Below, piece after piece: positions 11,431 through 23,800 of a stretch of 64,000 nt of DNA. The notes under the pieces are model-generated. The model had not been told where the DNA came from. It made no database searches and worked only from the letters and a program-made list of their open reading frames with translations. Position 1 is the stretch's first letter. Every line of letters starts with the position of its first letter. The stretch is from Glebionis coronaria. Lineage: Eukaryota; Streptophyta; Magnoliopsida; Asterales; Asteraceae. The position numbers were made by a program, and so were the translations under genes. Location of the stretch: NCBI GenBank assembly GCA_025667525.1, contig CM046878.1, positions 100,083,237 through 100,147,236 of the forward strand. The letters run 5' to 3'.

Positions 11431-14408
11431 TGTAACACCCCATTTTGATAAATGGAATGTCACGCGTACTTATGGCGTGTCATCAAAGCATGCAAGGTAA
11501 TATGTAGTAAAACATACATGACCATAGGGAAAACCGGAATCAAACATCGGTTCCCAAACATAAGCCCCAAAACATAACAAAGTAAATGAACTGAATGAAA
11601 GACTAAACAAGCATAAATATATGAAGGAAACAGGAGAAGAAGTCTATGGCAGCTTCCATCCTATGCATGTCCTCCAAATGCTTGAGTCTTGGGTACCTGC
11701 CGTTTTGGGACATGGAAAGGAAAGTAACGGCTGAGCAAAACGCTCAGTGCACGGATATACAATATAGCATGAAATAGGATAAGCATGTAACATATAACAG
11801 CGGGAGACTAAGTTCTGAGTAAACTGGTTAAGTATTAAGAAAACTGGTTTTATAGTTTGAAAAGCCTTATGTTTATCTTGTGAAAACTGTTTTAACATAA
11901 ATATACCATAGCCCATATAGGTCATGAAAAGGTCACGTGCATAAATACTTGGAGGGGTGACCTCATCATGCTGATTAGAGGGGATGCCTCTAATTAATAT
12001 ACTGGTTTGGGTAGGAGGGATCAACTCCTTGTGAAGGATGCAAGGCACACACCACATTCACCATGAAATACTGAATAAAACATGTAACTAGGATGCACCC
12101 ATACGCCCCACCTGATATAATAATATGGCCAAAACTGAAAAGGGACGCCACGAGCAATCACTCCGCCGTGGGGAAGTCATAACATTGGTGCCTCCAATGT
12201 TATGGTTATGGTACCTCCATAACTAGGTGAAACTGGTCATGCTTGTATATGGCTATAGATTATGCTAATTAAACATAAGCAGTTCAAAACAATAAAACAA
12301 ATACTGGGGAAAACAGTTGGCTGCATACGGGGAAATCCTAATAAGGAAAGAATGTCCATACTGAAAGGACGGGAATCCGTACCTCAAGTCCAGTGAATGA
12401 ACGGAAGAAAGACTCCTACTTCTGGATCACTAACGCTACATGAATACACACGTGTATAAGTATCGAATCACTGATTACGTACTGGGTTTTATGTCTCATC
12501 TTAGCTTACTTGGTATGTTTTAGGTCATGGTTTACTGTTTAAAGCCTTAAACTGTGTTTATCTTGTATTCTGATTAATCTGATTAAGTATTACTGGTATT
12601 TCATGTATTATTATACTTACTGTGTAATAATAAGTAGCTTTCCAAAAATAGCAAGTTTCCAAAAATAGAAAGTTTCCAAAAATAGAAAGTTTCCAAAAAT
12701 AGAAAGTTACCAAAAATAGAAAGTTTCCAAAAATAGAAAGTTTCCAAAAATAGAAAGTTTCCTAAAATAGAATTTACTGCTTAAAATAGATTAGTTTCTA
12801 AAAATAGAAAGTTTCCAAAAATAGATCAGCTGCCTTAATTAAATAAGTTTCCATATATAGAAGGTTTCCATGATTAGATTAGTTGCCTGAAATAGATAGA
12901 TTTCCATATATAGAAGGTTTCCATTAATAGAATTAAGCTGGTTACATAAGCTAACATATAAGTCTAAGTGTTTATAAGCTTATCTCTTAAGTCATATGAT
13001 ATAGTGTATAGTTTAATAATTATCTCATGTAATTTAAATAAACTATAGGTTAAAAGTATTTAATTAAATATATCATGTTTTTAATTGAATAAGGTTAAAT
13101 ACTTAGGTTAAAACATGTACTATTATGTATTAATAATATAACCTAAGTCATGCTAATTAATTAATTATGACTATGGTTTTTATTAATTAATTAATTATAA
13201 AGTCTATAAATATAAAATACTTAGGTTAGTAATTCCATGGTTTTAATCATTAACTTAATTATAACCTAAGTCATGTATATTAAATTAATCATGTCGTTTT
13301 ATTAATTTAATTATAACATAAGTTTATACAAAATAATAATCTTAACATGAACCATGAACCGGGTTTTGACTAAGAACCATGAACCGGTCATGAAATCGAC
13401 ACCTTACCCCGAACCAAATCGGGGTTCCCCTTGGTTTACTGCTGCCGTGGGACCCACACCACCAAACCGGGACCTTATGGTCTCGGTGGTGGTTCCTTGG
13501 CCAAGCCGTGACCCCTTAGGGGTTCGGTTTAGGTGTCGGCTAGACAAACGCCCTTAAAAACCCTTGTTTTGATCTACCACATAATCATAAACATGTTTAT
13601 TTTATGTTTTTAATTAGGTTTTAAAAACATCATGTTCTTCATTAATCTTACTAGATCAAATCAAAAGAAATAATTAAAAAGAAAGGTTAAAAAGGTATAC
13701 CGAATGTGTTGATCAATAGAGGATGAACAAACACGAACACTTGTACAATATTCAAGATCAAAATCAACAAGAACACCCCTCTTGGTGTGTTGATGGGTGG
13801 CGGCTACAAAAGAACAAGGAGGAGGAGGAGAAAACTCTTTTAGGGTTTTATTATTTTTCTTGTTTTTGTAAAAAATGACACAAGATTTCTCCTTTTTCTT
13901 GTTTAGTAAAAATGATGGGCTAGGCCCATTCTCCCTTCCTTATTTCGTGGTTAATCGGGCCCACATGGGGTAACCCAAATGTTTTCCGTGTCTAAATAAG
14001 TGTGTTCTCGTGTTCGTGTTTTACGTGTTTGTTCGTGTTTATTTGTGTTCGCGTTTTGTGTGTTCTCGTTAAATAATTACCGTGACCTAATATATTTATT
14101 CGTGTTCGTAATAAATATATATATATACGTAATTAATATTAGCTCGTGATTTAATTATGTTCATGATTTCATGATCGCATGTTCGTGATTAATTATTGTT
14201 TAAATAATTATTACGTGATCGTGCATAGTAAATACTTATTAACTGCTTATCATGAGTTTGTACGTAATCGATACTTATCATGTCATACACGTATGCACTT
14301 GCTTGATTAATAGCACATGAATGTGATCAATACTGAATAAGGTAAGTTTTAATCTAGGACGTACGATCTTAAGGGCACTATTCATGGTAAAAGCATGCAG
14401 GTTTTACA
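11431..14408 (-). mobile_element. Right (5') LTR (2978 bp) of tandem array
   Basis: Second full LTR, TGTAACACCC to GGTTTTACA, nearly identical to 4184-7159. It includes the 17-bp repeat block at 12636-12940. Its outer edge abuts coding sequence of another retroelement at 14409. The five bases at that junction, CATCC, should be one half of the target-site duplication. The partner would lie beyond the left edge of the window, outside a third LTR. Confidence 0.9.
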
Positions 14409-15170
14409 CATCCGATAGGCGCCACCTTGTTTGGGTACTAACAATGCGGGAACAACACAAGGGCTCATACTTTCTCGAATAAGACCTTTAGCAAGAAGTT
14501 CGGTTACTTGTCTGTATAGTTCTTCAAACTCCTTTGGATTCATCCGATGTGCTGGTTTATTAGGTATCATTGCACCAGGAACAAAGTCGATGCAATGTTG
14601 AATTTCCCTCATGAGAGGTAATCCCGAAGGTATTTCATCGGGGAATATGTCTTTAAACTCATCAAGGAGGGTTTTAACTTCAACCGGCATTTCTTCATGA
14701 AGACTGTTCTGTTCAACGATCACAAGAGCATAGAGAAATGGCGACGAGGTGTGTCAATTAAAATCGAGGAAGTCGGATTTAGTTAGAATGAGAGCTTCAG
14801 TTCCCGTTCCCGTTCCCATAGAATCAAAGGGTGTCAAAGTGATGTTGATTCCATCCTTTCTAAACGAGTACGTATTTTTAAACCCATCATGCTTCGTACG
14901 TCTGTCATATTTCCATGGACGCGCTAATAATACATGACACGCATCCATAGGGATTACTTCTCACCACACCTCATCGGAGTAGCGGTTGCCAATAGAAAAC
15001 TGTACCAAACACCGTTGATTAACCTTGACAATATTCCCTTTTTAACCATGTCAACTGATACGGTTCAGGGTGAGGTTCCACTAATAAAGCTAACTTCTCC
15101 ACCATACTTGAGGCTACCATGTTCTCGTAGCTTCCTCCGTCAATGATGAGTGAACAAACTTTACCTTTAG
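14409..15170 (-). pseudogene. Protease and N-terminal RT of CRM-like element (interrupted)
   Basis: Three minus-strand pieces in different frames. About 15105-15165 holds an aspartic protease with Asp-Gly-Gly-Ser. 14754-14948 holds the linker with LLARPWKYDR. 14409-14723 holds the RT entry, with DEFKDIFPDEIPSGLP and MSPCVVPALLVPKQGGAYRM. The RT reading ends after Met of YRM, where the LTR of the tandem array begins, so everything downstream, including the catalytic YxDD-type motif, is missing. The reading frame continues a few codons into the LTR by chance only. Confidence 0.85.
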
Positions 15171-16346
15171 TTGTGCATTTAGTAAGAAAAATATTGTTAC
15201 GAAGCCATAATATGTCATCAATGTTAGTGGTTGGTGTAACGCTGAGAACTCGCTGTGACACTAAAGCTTCACCCTTATCCGGGTAGACGATCTCACCTTC
15301 TCTTTCCTCTCCTTCATTGTCTGTATCATACCTATCATACACAGGCGGTGTGTCTTCAGTGAGAGTGACAAGCTGCTGATTTGGGCAGTCCCGTGCAAAG
15401 TGACCGATTCCTTGACATTTAAAACACCTGGTCAATTTAATGGGGGCGGTGGACGGAGTATTTGGGCTGGGCTTGCTTCCACTATTAGGTGAAAAATTAT
15501 TCGGAGACCGGAAAGTGTCGGTTCGGCTAATGTTTGGTTTATACTGGACACTTTTGGTTTTTGCTTTAGCTTGTTTCTCCACTTTTAGAGCTAAGCTACA
15601 TACATCATTGTATGTCCAGTAAGGTTGAAGTTGAACAATATTGGAAATTTCGGGATTTAATTGCCCTAAAAATCGGGCAATAACTTGTTCTTATGGTTCC
15701 TCAAAACCACACCTCATTCGTAGCCTATCAAACTCAGCGATAGATTCCTCAACGGTAGAGGTCTGTTGTGAGAAACCATGATATTCCAGAAAAGATTCTT
15801 GTCGGTGGTTTACCGGTAGAAACTTCTCACACAGTAGCTTCTTCATCTTTGACCATGTTTCAACTTTTGATCGTCCCTCTTGAGCTCTTTTTTTTATATG
15901 ATCCCACCATAATGATGCATATTTACGTAACTTAATAGCAACGAATTTTACCTTATACTATCGGGAATGTCTTTCAAATCAAAGACACGTTCAACTGTGC
16001 TTAGCCAGTCGATGAAGTCGTCCGGTTGCGCCTTGCCATCGAATTCTGGAACATCAATTTTTACTCCCATGCTGCAAATCGGGTCTGTCACATAATGTCC
16101 TCTTCGTGGGTTGCGCTGCCTGAAAGGGTTCCGATTACGATCACCGTCGTCCCAGACGTCGGGGTCTGTGTCGGTCTCTCCTTTAAAGCGTTCTTCCTGT
16201 TGCAATTCCAGGTCTCGGACCCGCTGTTGCAACCTCGGGATCTCTGCAATGTCACGGGGATCCCGCCAATCATCCTCGTTGCCTCTGCCGGCGTCTCTAC
16301 GGGGTTGTTGTCGATGACCTCGCTGATCTCTTGCATTATAAGCCAT
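15019..16346 (-). pseudogene. Gag polyprotein of CRM-like element (broken)
   Basis: The gag start codon is probably ATG at 16346 (MAYNARDQRGH), only 14 bases from the primer-binding site. An Arg-rich segment and a possible coiled stretch (PRLQQRVRDLELQQEERF) come first, then the capsid-like PEFDGKAQPDDFIDWLSTVERVF. A frameshift follows near 15950. The next frame reads YASLWWDHIKKRAQEGRSKV and is stopped at 15691-15693. The C-terminal part (15019-15582) has a CCHC zinc knuckle, CFKCQGIGHFARDC, at about 15385-15427. It would have coated the element's RNA, but the breaks make it non-functional. Confidence 0.85.
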
Positions 16347-16360
16347 TGGTAACTTGTTGA

Positions 16361-16372
16361 GCTCTGATACCA
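16361..16372 (-). other. Primer-binding site of CRM-like element
   Basis: The minus strand reads TGGTATCAGAGC, matching initiator tRNA-Met, two bases from the LTR end at 16375. The gag frame is open straight through it: upstream codons in the LTR (MHKKLHQ) continue across the site (LVSEL) into gag. Confidence 0.8.
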
Positions 16373-16374
16373 AC

Positions 16375-16703
16375 TGATGCAGTTTCTTGTGCAAATCAGA
16401 GGTAAATAGAAAAAAACTCTAGTAAAATTCCCAGAAACATACTTTTTGATTTCAGTAATAAAAAACTCCCTTTAATGCAAAGCCAGAATCCCAAATATAA
16501 ACCAAAAGAAAAACCCTAAATAATAGCTAACAAATTCCTAAAGATAAAGACCAAATTTCCTAAAGATAAAGACCAAATTTCCTAAAGATAAAGATCACAT
16601 CTCTTTAAAGATAATGACTGAAATAAATAGATGTCCCAGCTGAATTGGCTGGGTCCAAAACAGCTCGGGTCGGGTCGGCCCGCCTTAACTATCATCGCTA
16701 TCA
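16375..16703 (-). mobile_element. 5' LTR (329 bp) of CRM-like element
   Basis: The plus strand starts TGATGCAG next to the primer-binding site and ends TCGCTATCA, giving TG...CA ends with TGAT/ATCA inverted termini. It contains three 21-bp direct repeats of the type ATTTCCTAAAGATAAAGACC (about 16531-16596). The outer end is chosen from the terminal symmetry. No second LTR is in the window for confirmation, so that edge is provisional. Confidence 0.7.
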
Positions 16704-18933
16704 CATTTGAAACGCCTTGTGCACACACTTTTGTTTTCTTGTACCACTATTAACATCAGAAGGTTGGACGGATTTTGTATAAATTGCAATAACCATTGGA
16801 TGTTCAAAACCTATAAAAGCGACACATATCAGGCTAACAACAGTAAATGATACCGAAGAAAAGGAAAAAGTTTACGAAATCTGACATTACCAACATTCGA
16901 TCTACCTTCACCATGAGCATTATAATTGAAAATAGACCACAACCGACTCTCAACCCGTGTCGACGCATCTAAATTGTTCCAATAATCTTTGTGAGTCAAA
17001 AATTGTCAACTATGTCTAGTATTACCTGCTACAAAAATTTGCATGAGTCACCAGTTCTCTCGTATGCGTCCTCATAAGATCGATTATATGTTTTTTTAGT
17101 CCTCTTAAGAGCATTATACCTTCTTGAAGCTCAACAGGGGAACCGAACTAAATACGTAAGCTTTCTGCATTGCGTAAACGGGTCCAAGTAAGGGTGTTCT
17201 TGACAGCATATGAACTACATAAAACCAAATACCAAATCACATATATGTTTTCCTTATTAGTTCATTCAGTTATCATTGCTCACCTAATTTTTATAAACCA
17301 AAAATTAACTTAAGCTTTTTATCAACAAATTGATCAAGCGGTAGCTGCAATCAGCTGAAAATGCTTGAGATCTACTAACTAATTCAGAACACCAATTCTC
17401 TTACTTTATGGTGTTCTTCTTTTTCATCTTTATTAATCAAATTAGAATTTTTCACCAAATTAAAACACAATCAACAGCAACATCAAAAACCCTTTAAAAA
17501 TATAACTAAAACCTCTATTAAAATTAAAACGAAATCAATTAATTAATATAAAAATCATACATTTGAAAGAGTTTTTGTTCAATTCTTCTACAAATATTAA
17601 CAAAATTAAATTCTGTAACAATAATTAAATTGAAACAGGTTCATCCAATTTCTGATTTGGGGTTTGAGGCGAGTCAAATAAAAATATACGTGGCTAGAAT
17701 TTGAAGCCATGTGTGGGTTTATTCGTGTCTACCCTTACAAAAACGTGTAGATTACTCCCACCTTTTTTATATTGATAATAATTCTTAGTTACAATTTTAT
17801 ATTTACTCGACCCCAAACTTTACAAACATACTCGCGCTTTTTAGAAGTTATTTTCTTTTTACTTTTAAGACATATAGTTTTATGTTTATTTTTTCCTCCT
17901 CAAATACATAAAAACGAAAATTGTACATTTGTTACTAAATTAAGGAATAATTACACTTTTTAAAGGAATAAATAAAATAATAATTTCTTATTAAGCAAAT
18001 AATCTTTTGAAAAGTCCTTAATTTGGGTTTTACTTTACAAAGAAAAAAATACATAAAAATCATTGTACATCATGCATTCAATAGTTGCACTTTATGTATA
18101 TATAAAACTAATTTGAAAAGTAGGATGATATATGAAATTAATCCTTTTTAAAATAGCTTTGTTTAGAAACATTAACTTAAATTTTTTATTTTAAACAAGT
18201 AGTTATTAAATAAAAAAAATTGATTAACGAAGTTTTTCAAATTATTTAAAATTGCTAAAAATGTTTAAACTGTAAATTATTCATATACCTTTCAAGTAAC
18301 TGGTTTTAAATATGTCTTTTTAAGTTCTTGCAAATTGTAGTATTATAGTTATAATTCATATCAACAGTTTTGTAACTAACATACAATTTATATATAGTTT
18401 TACATGAGCTTTGTTAAAGAATTCTGTTTCTGTTAAAACCAACATGGACATGTCAAATACAAGATTTTTCTAACTTTTGCTCACATGTTAAGACTTTTAC
18501 TTTATCTTTGTACCTTTCACATGATGAAATGAAAGATACTATGTTCTTATTCTTTGCTTTTAACATATTTCTCACTAAAAGACACTTACAGCTAATATAC
18601 ATTTCTAAGGTGGATAAAATGAGAAAAAATTACTGAAGCATACTGTACATCCAAAACAGAAATAATTTTCACATCACCAAAATCCGTTAACGGATGTCTC
18701 CGGTAAATGTGCAACATGTGCAGTCGTACAGGACCTTTATTTTTAAAAAGCCATATTTTTATTAGTTTTGTATATAAATATTTATAATATTAAAAACGTA
18801 TGAGTTATATAATCCAATTTTACATTTAATTTTCCTTTATTTAACACGCATAAAAGAGCTTATTTGTTGTTATTGCCTAGGGCCACAAAAAACAACAAAA
18901 CGGCCATAACAAAAAGAATAATTTCATATCCTT
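16704..18933. other. AT-rich DNA without recognised gene
   Basis: About 2.2 kb with no reading frame I could assign on either strand. 17400-18930 is very AT-rich, with short A and T runs and no clear terminal repeats. The part near 16740-17240 has a more even composition and could be a decayed element or gene remnant, but no motif was recognised. Confidence 0.5.
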
Positions 18934-19199
18934 ATGTTACATAACGTGGTCCTATCATCTTTCGACTTTGTTCATAGCAATTACTTTATTTATAACACAC
19001 AAAAACACACACACATATGTTTGCACCTCAAACTTTTGTATGCATTCTCAAACACAAATATGCATTTCTTGCTTCTTGCAAAGTTACATAATTATGCAAC
19101 TAAACCAATTCTAGCCACCTTAATATGGCCTTTCTTTCTGAAAGTTGTAGTGAGTTTGAGACCAATTCAAGATATTGTAAGAATCATGGTTCATGATTC

Positions 19200-19376
19200 A
19201 AGACTTTTCTTCTTTCAGTTAGCGCGAATTGTCAGTTTAGACGAGTATAATGAAGGTGCGAGAAGATGGGGTCGAGTGCGTAGACTAGTTCGTGAAAGGT
19301 TTGCTGGCGTTGGACGATCCATAGCTTTCGTTGCCGATGAACATAGCTTGCATACTCTTACAATGGTGGCTCTTTA
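19200..19376 (+). other. Unidentified exon-like reading frame
   Basis: The longest open frame here runs 18934-19376, but its first part looks like random AT-rich sequence. From about 19219 the composition changes to codon-like sequence after a pyrimidine-rich acceptor-like stretch ending in CAG (TTTCTTCTTTCAG). It encodes a basic segment (ARRWGRVRRLVRERFAGVG) and ends in TAG. I do not recognise the protein, and no partner exon was found nearby. It may be a gene fragment carried by an unrecognised element, or chance. Confidence 0.25.
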
Positions 19377-19379
19377 GGG

Positions 19380-20700
19380 TAAGGTGTACTTTGTTATTGA
19401 TGAAATGATAAGACATTCACAAGAGTGATAGTACTTGTTTAGATGCAGAAACTTATTTGTTATCACTTGAGGTGCTAAAAATGGTTATATAAGTTAAAAT
19501 CGTACATGTAGTCATGTAGAATCTTGTGAACTTTTATGCATGAGAATTAGCAAATGTACATAGTGGACTTGAGTACTATCTTATGATTGAGAAATTGTTT
19601 TTTCTGTAATTTGTCTATCTTATATCATTTACTCGTTTACTATTGCAGATTCTGCTCAAATGGCCCTCTAAGTCCATATATATGAATTACGATGAAGGTA
19701 GTTTGGCAGGCTCGACCATCGTCATTGATGTGTTAAGCATAAGATCGCGAATAAGTAGATATTTTTCATGATGCGAGTACTTTCGGCCCCGCTGATTTAT
19801 GAACAAACGGAGCTGTTGAGAAGCAATATCGTTATGTAAAGGTTGAGGATGTTCTTGTAAATTCCGAGCAAACTCGTTCATGTAACGTGAATGTTTCTAG
19901 CTATTTCGTGTTATCTAGTTGTTAGCTAGCCAAATATATGTATGTACATCTTTTGGCCATGGTGATATATAGAAATTTGATTTAATGTTTTCATACCTGC
20001 TGATTTCTTTTAGATGAGTATCATCGATTATCGATATATAGAATTTTGCATAACACAATACATACAAGAGACAAGAGGGTTAAAATTGGACTTGATCGAA
20101 CCAAACATCAATAAGATGTCACATAGGAATGAAATGTTTAAAGATTAATGACTCAATAAGTGTTAGTTTGAGCTTATACGTGGCTAATGAGCTTATTTGT
20201 TTTCCAGCTCATATCCACAAGCTCTAGTTTTCCATCTTATTTGGAGAGACTTGTGGGCTTATATAAATTTACTAAGATATGATATACTAATATAAGCTGC
20301 TCAAACTAAGCCAAAACTTTGGGGCTTATAAAATATAAGCCGAAATCAAATAAGCTTATAAACCCACATATGAGCTTAAACAAGCACCCGAACAAGGACG
20401 ACCCATTTAATAACTAACTCTTAACTGATTTTATATGTAAATCACAACCCGTCGCCTACGAATTAGAGTATTACTTATAAATGTTAAAAATCGACTCAAG
20501 TTATAATAGCTTAAATATTTCTCATAAACTGCTCATAGCAATGTTTTTTATATAACTAGGTACAAAGAATAAATGAAAAACAATACAGATGACAGTTCCA
20601 AGATCGAAACAAGTACAAGATTCGGATCAAAAACACATTTAGACAAGGATAGACACCAAGAGACGACTTGATCAATCGGGTCCGATCTTTTCATCCACTC
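19380..20700. other. Intergenic sequence downstream of VHA-F
   Basis: No supported gene. A stretch at about 20160-20400 repeats short AGCTTAT-type words on both strands and may be a degraded MITE, but no paired termini or target-site duplication could be fixed. The open frame at 19687-19881 on the minus strand has no recognisable similarity. Confidence 0.45.
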
Positions 20701-20714
20701 CCGAAACATGACAT

Positions 20715-20720
20715 TTTATT
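20715..20720 (-). promoter_or_regulatory. Candidate poly(A) signal for VHA-F
   Basis: AATAAA on the minus strand, about 103 bases past the VHA-F stop codon. Position and motif fit a plant near-upstream polyadenylation element. Transcript ends were not available. Confidence 0.5.
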
Positions 20721-20822
20721 GTTGCAAGAATTTGAATTCAAAATACACCACTAGTGCTTATAAATATAACAACCACGCAACATGAAGTAGAAAAAGATGA
20801 TCCTTGATAAGGATTTCTTGAT

Positions 20823-23800
20823 TCAACGCCGATCCCCGGCTACAGATTCAGTGTTGAAGAGATACTTGACACGCGATAGAACAGAATCATGTGCAGGATC
20901 ATATGGGTGGTCCTTTGAAGGAATTTCCAATATAGCTGGAACTGGTTTGTTGTAGCTATCGACTAAGAACCTTATCATATTTGCAACCTGTGGTGAACGA
21001 GAATCAATATCCAAATAACAAAATATTTGAACTAAGCATGAGCAACTTTCCCGACCATCCTACCTTTTTTGCACGTGTAATTTTGTAATAATAACTGTGA
21101 AACTGATCTTCACCACCCTTACTCGACAAAATAAGCTCATTATATGCAAAATTTTATATCTTCTATGATTGATTTTGAATGCTTCAAAAGTAGCACTCTT
21201 GTATAAGTATTAATTATGATGCGACTTGAATTCCATGACAAACAGGTGCATGATCATATCAATATGTAGAAAGCATTCTCAGCTTTGCGACCAAGTGAAA
21301 CACTTTTACTGGATTTGCATAAAAGACTGTTTTCACTGATGCACAACGTTTGAGCTTGTAAAAACTTTCTGGAGTAAGTGATACATATAAAGTTACATGT
21401 TTGCTATGTAAGACGCGATAGAAATTTTTGTAGGAGACAGTCATACAACTTAAAGACCTCAAGCGGAAAACAAAGCCTCATGAACTACCAAATAAGTCTC
21501 AAACAAACGTTGGCTTACCAAGAAAGCCACTAGACCCATTAAGTTGCATGCTACTGTCATATCCTAACCAATTCTGTTATTTAGAGCAGTTTTGTGCATT
21601 TGTCAAGTAAAGGTAGTGATCAAACTAAATGGAAGCAATAAGAAGATGGCTAGTTACACATGCAGTGTTGCTATGATCACATATTGCATATTCACAGTGT
21701 TAATTCAGAGATTATTTTCTATTCGGACGTAATTGGCATGATAGTTCATTTGCCTAGTAAAATGCCTAAAGAGAAGAACGAGACACATGGCAAAAATTTA
21801 GGTTAATATGAGTGGCGAAAAAAACATGGGGTGACAAACATTGACTGAATTAGGAGCAAAACTAGAGGTATATATTAGGCATGCTATTCTTTCGTTTGAT
21901 TGTTAGAATATGTATCCAACTTTAGGTACACCACTATTATGTGTCGTACTACAAATTTATGCTTTAAACTTGCAAGTTCACGATAGCATAGGTTTACAAG
22001 ATCGTTATATCAAATTTTATGTTATGTAGTAAGATATATTCTATTAATTGCAAGCGTGGACAGCTTCTTGTAGTACAATATCTTTTGCCACCTCTATCTA
22101 AGAAGCATGCCATTTACTAGAATCGTCTCTTAGTGTCACTAAGACTCACAATTCTGGTTAAGAGCGGATCGTTGTAAAAACAGCCAAATTGCTTCGTTTC
22201 AAAGACGGTTGGCCCACTAAGCCAATACTTTCTTCTATATTTATAAAAGGTAACATAATGTTCACGTTTACATTAGAAAAATGAAAATAATAGAGAAAAT
22301 GCTCCTTTTGTGTATGAGTGGATACTGCAAAGAGAATTCTTCATAAATTCTCCAAGAAAGACTACTGAAAATTTGAAAGGACTCTTTCCACAGTTTCCAA
22401 GTTACCCATACATTTGGTTCAAACCCCATGGATTAGTCAGCCAATAGGTTGGAAACCACGGTTACACAAAAAAAACGTTACTCATGCATTTAAGAAGCAT
22501 TTAGCCATTCAGTATATTAAATTTGTTTCTTCAATATGAACATAGTGTTTCTTTACATTATTAAAAGAGAGATAAGAAAATAAGTTTCTACTCAGCGAGC
22601 TACCAGAATTTTATACTGAACTGATTTAGCCCTTTTTTTAATGATCGTACTAACCTATTATCAGACCTACCGATTTGCCACCTCTAGTTAACGCAGAAAA
22701 TCTTTAAGGCAATGGATGTTTATTTTCATGAGTCTAAGTAGTGAATGTGTGTAGTTTGCCTTTAATAAACAAAAGAAAGTAAAGATCCAATGTGTGTAAA
22801 CTGACAGATTTTACTACATTAGTAATGGTTGCCCATAAGGAATTGAAGAGTGGTTACTTACATACTGACTGATCAAGACTATTGCTACGTCGTCTCTTGT
22901 GGTGAATTCTTTGAAAGAGTCCTCAATTTGTTTAACGGTCGTCTCTGAAACAATATAAAAGAATGTTTATAAAGCAGAAAAAAACTAAGATGCAAACAAG
23001 ACATGAAGGGACTATTGACACTAGAAGGCCCAAAAATGCAGCTCTTGGTTATGATTCACGATATCTTTTGTCAAGGATCATGTTTAAAATTCAATGGTCT
23101 GAACCGAATTTAGGAATATTCCCGTGAGAACGGAATTGAGTTGCATTTTGGGATGTCCCATACTCCCATGAACATTGCAACATTTCCATTTTTTAGAAGT
23201 TTCAAAACTACCTTACCTGTGCCCCACTAGTAATATTCTATAAAATGATGATTCGGATGTAAATTATTCCATTAGTTCGTAATAAGTGGAGAAATTGGAC
23301 ACCTAATTAATGTCCGAACACTATTTTTCCTGGTAAAACATTGCAATTCTAAAACAGAGTTGGATACATAGCACTATGTTAGGAATTAATCTCCAACCAA
23401 TGGTTTAAGTGGTCTATTAATATAAAACGATTACCAACAGAACCAAAGTCCTAGAAAGCGTATAATAGGTACTCCTTATGTACTTAAAACTAGCCTAATG
23501 TTCCTTTATAATGCATATACAGCAATTCCATAACCAGCTTTCACGATTAATTGCCTTAAAGTCTTAAAATAAAATATTAGAAAGCATCAGCACAAAAGAA
23601 AGTCCAAACCAAACACTCCTAGTAGTACTATAGGGATGTTTTTTTTAAGACCGTATCACCTATAGTTATCCTAGCAAATCACAATATGGTGCACATGAGT
23701 GCTATATACTTTTCTGTTGCTACAATGAAACCTAAATCGTCATCTAAACTCGACACAAACGAATGCCAATTATTGTCCATACTGTATAACTGAAGGAAAT

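Larger units (their letters stand above)
14409..16703 (-). mobile_element. Truncated CRM-like Ty3/gypsy chromovirus (LTR, gag, protease, start of RT)
   Basis: Minus-strand element read from its 5' LTR (16375-16703) leftward through gag, protease and the first part of RT. It is cut off at 14409 by the tandem array. The protease text (DGGS active site followed by NMVASSMVEKL), the DACHVLLARPWKYDR segment and the IRESMSPCVVPALLVPK approach to RT resemble CRM-lineage chromoviruses. That lineage call rests on recall. At least four lesions are visible: a frameshift near 15950, TAA at 15691-15693, and frameshifts near 15020 and 14745. The 3' part of the element should lie left of the window. Confidence 0.85.

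Noticed and set aside
98..13557. Paired short frames repeated at +7253 or +7247 (for example 638-1009 and 7891-8262, 4397-4810 and 11644-12057)
   Set aside because: They lie in decayed retroelement or LTR sequence, often on the wrong strand, and are identical only because the whole unit is duplicated.
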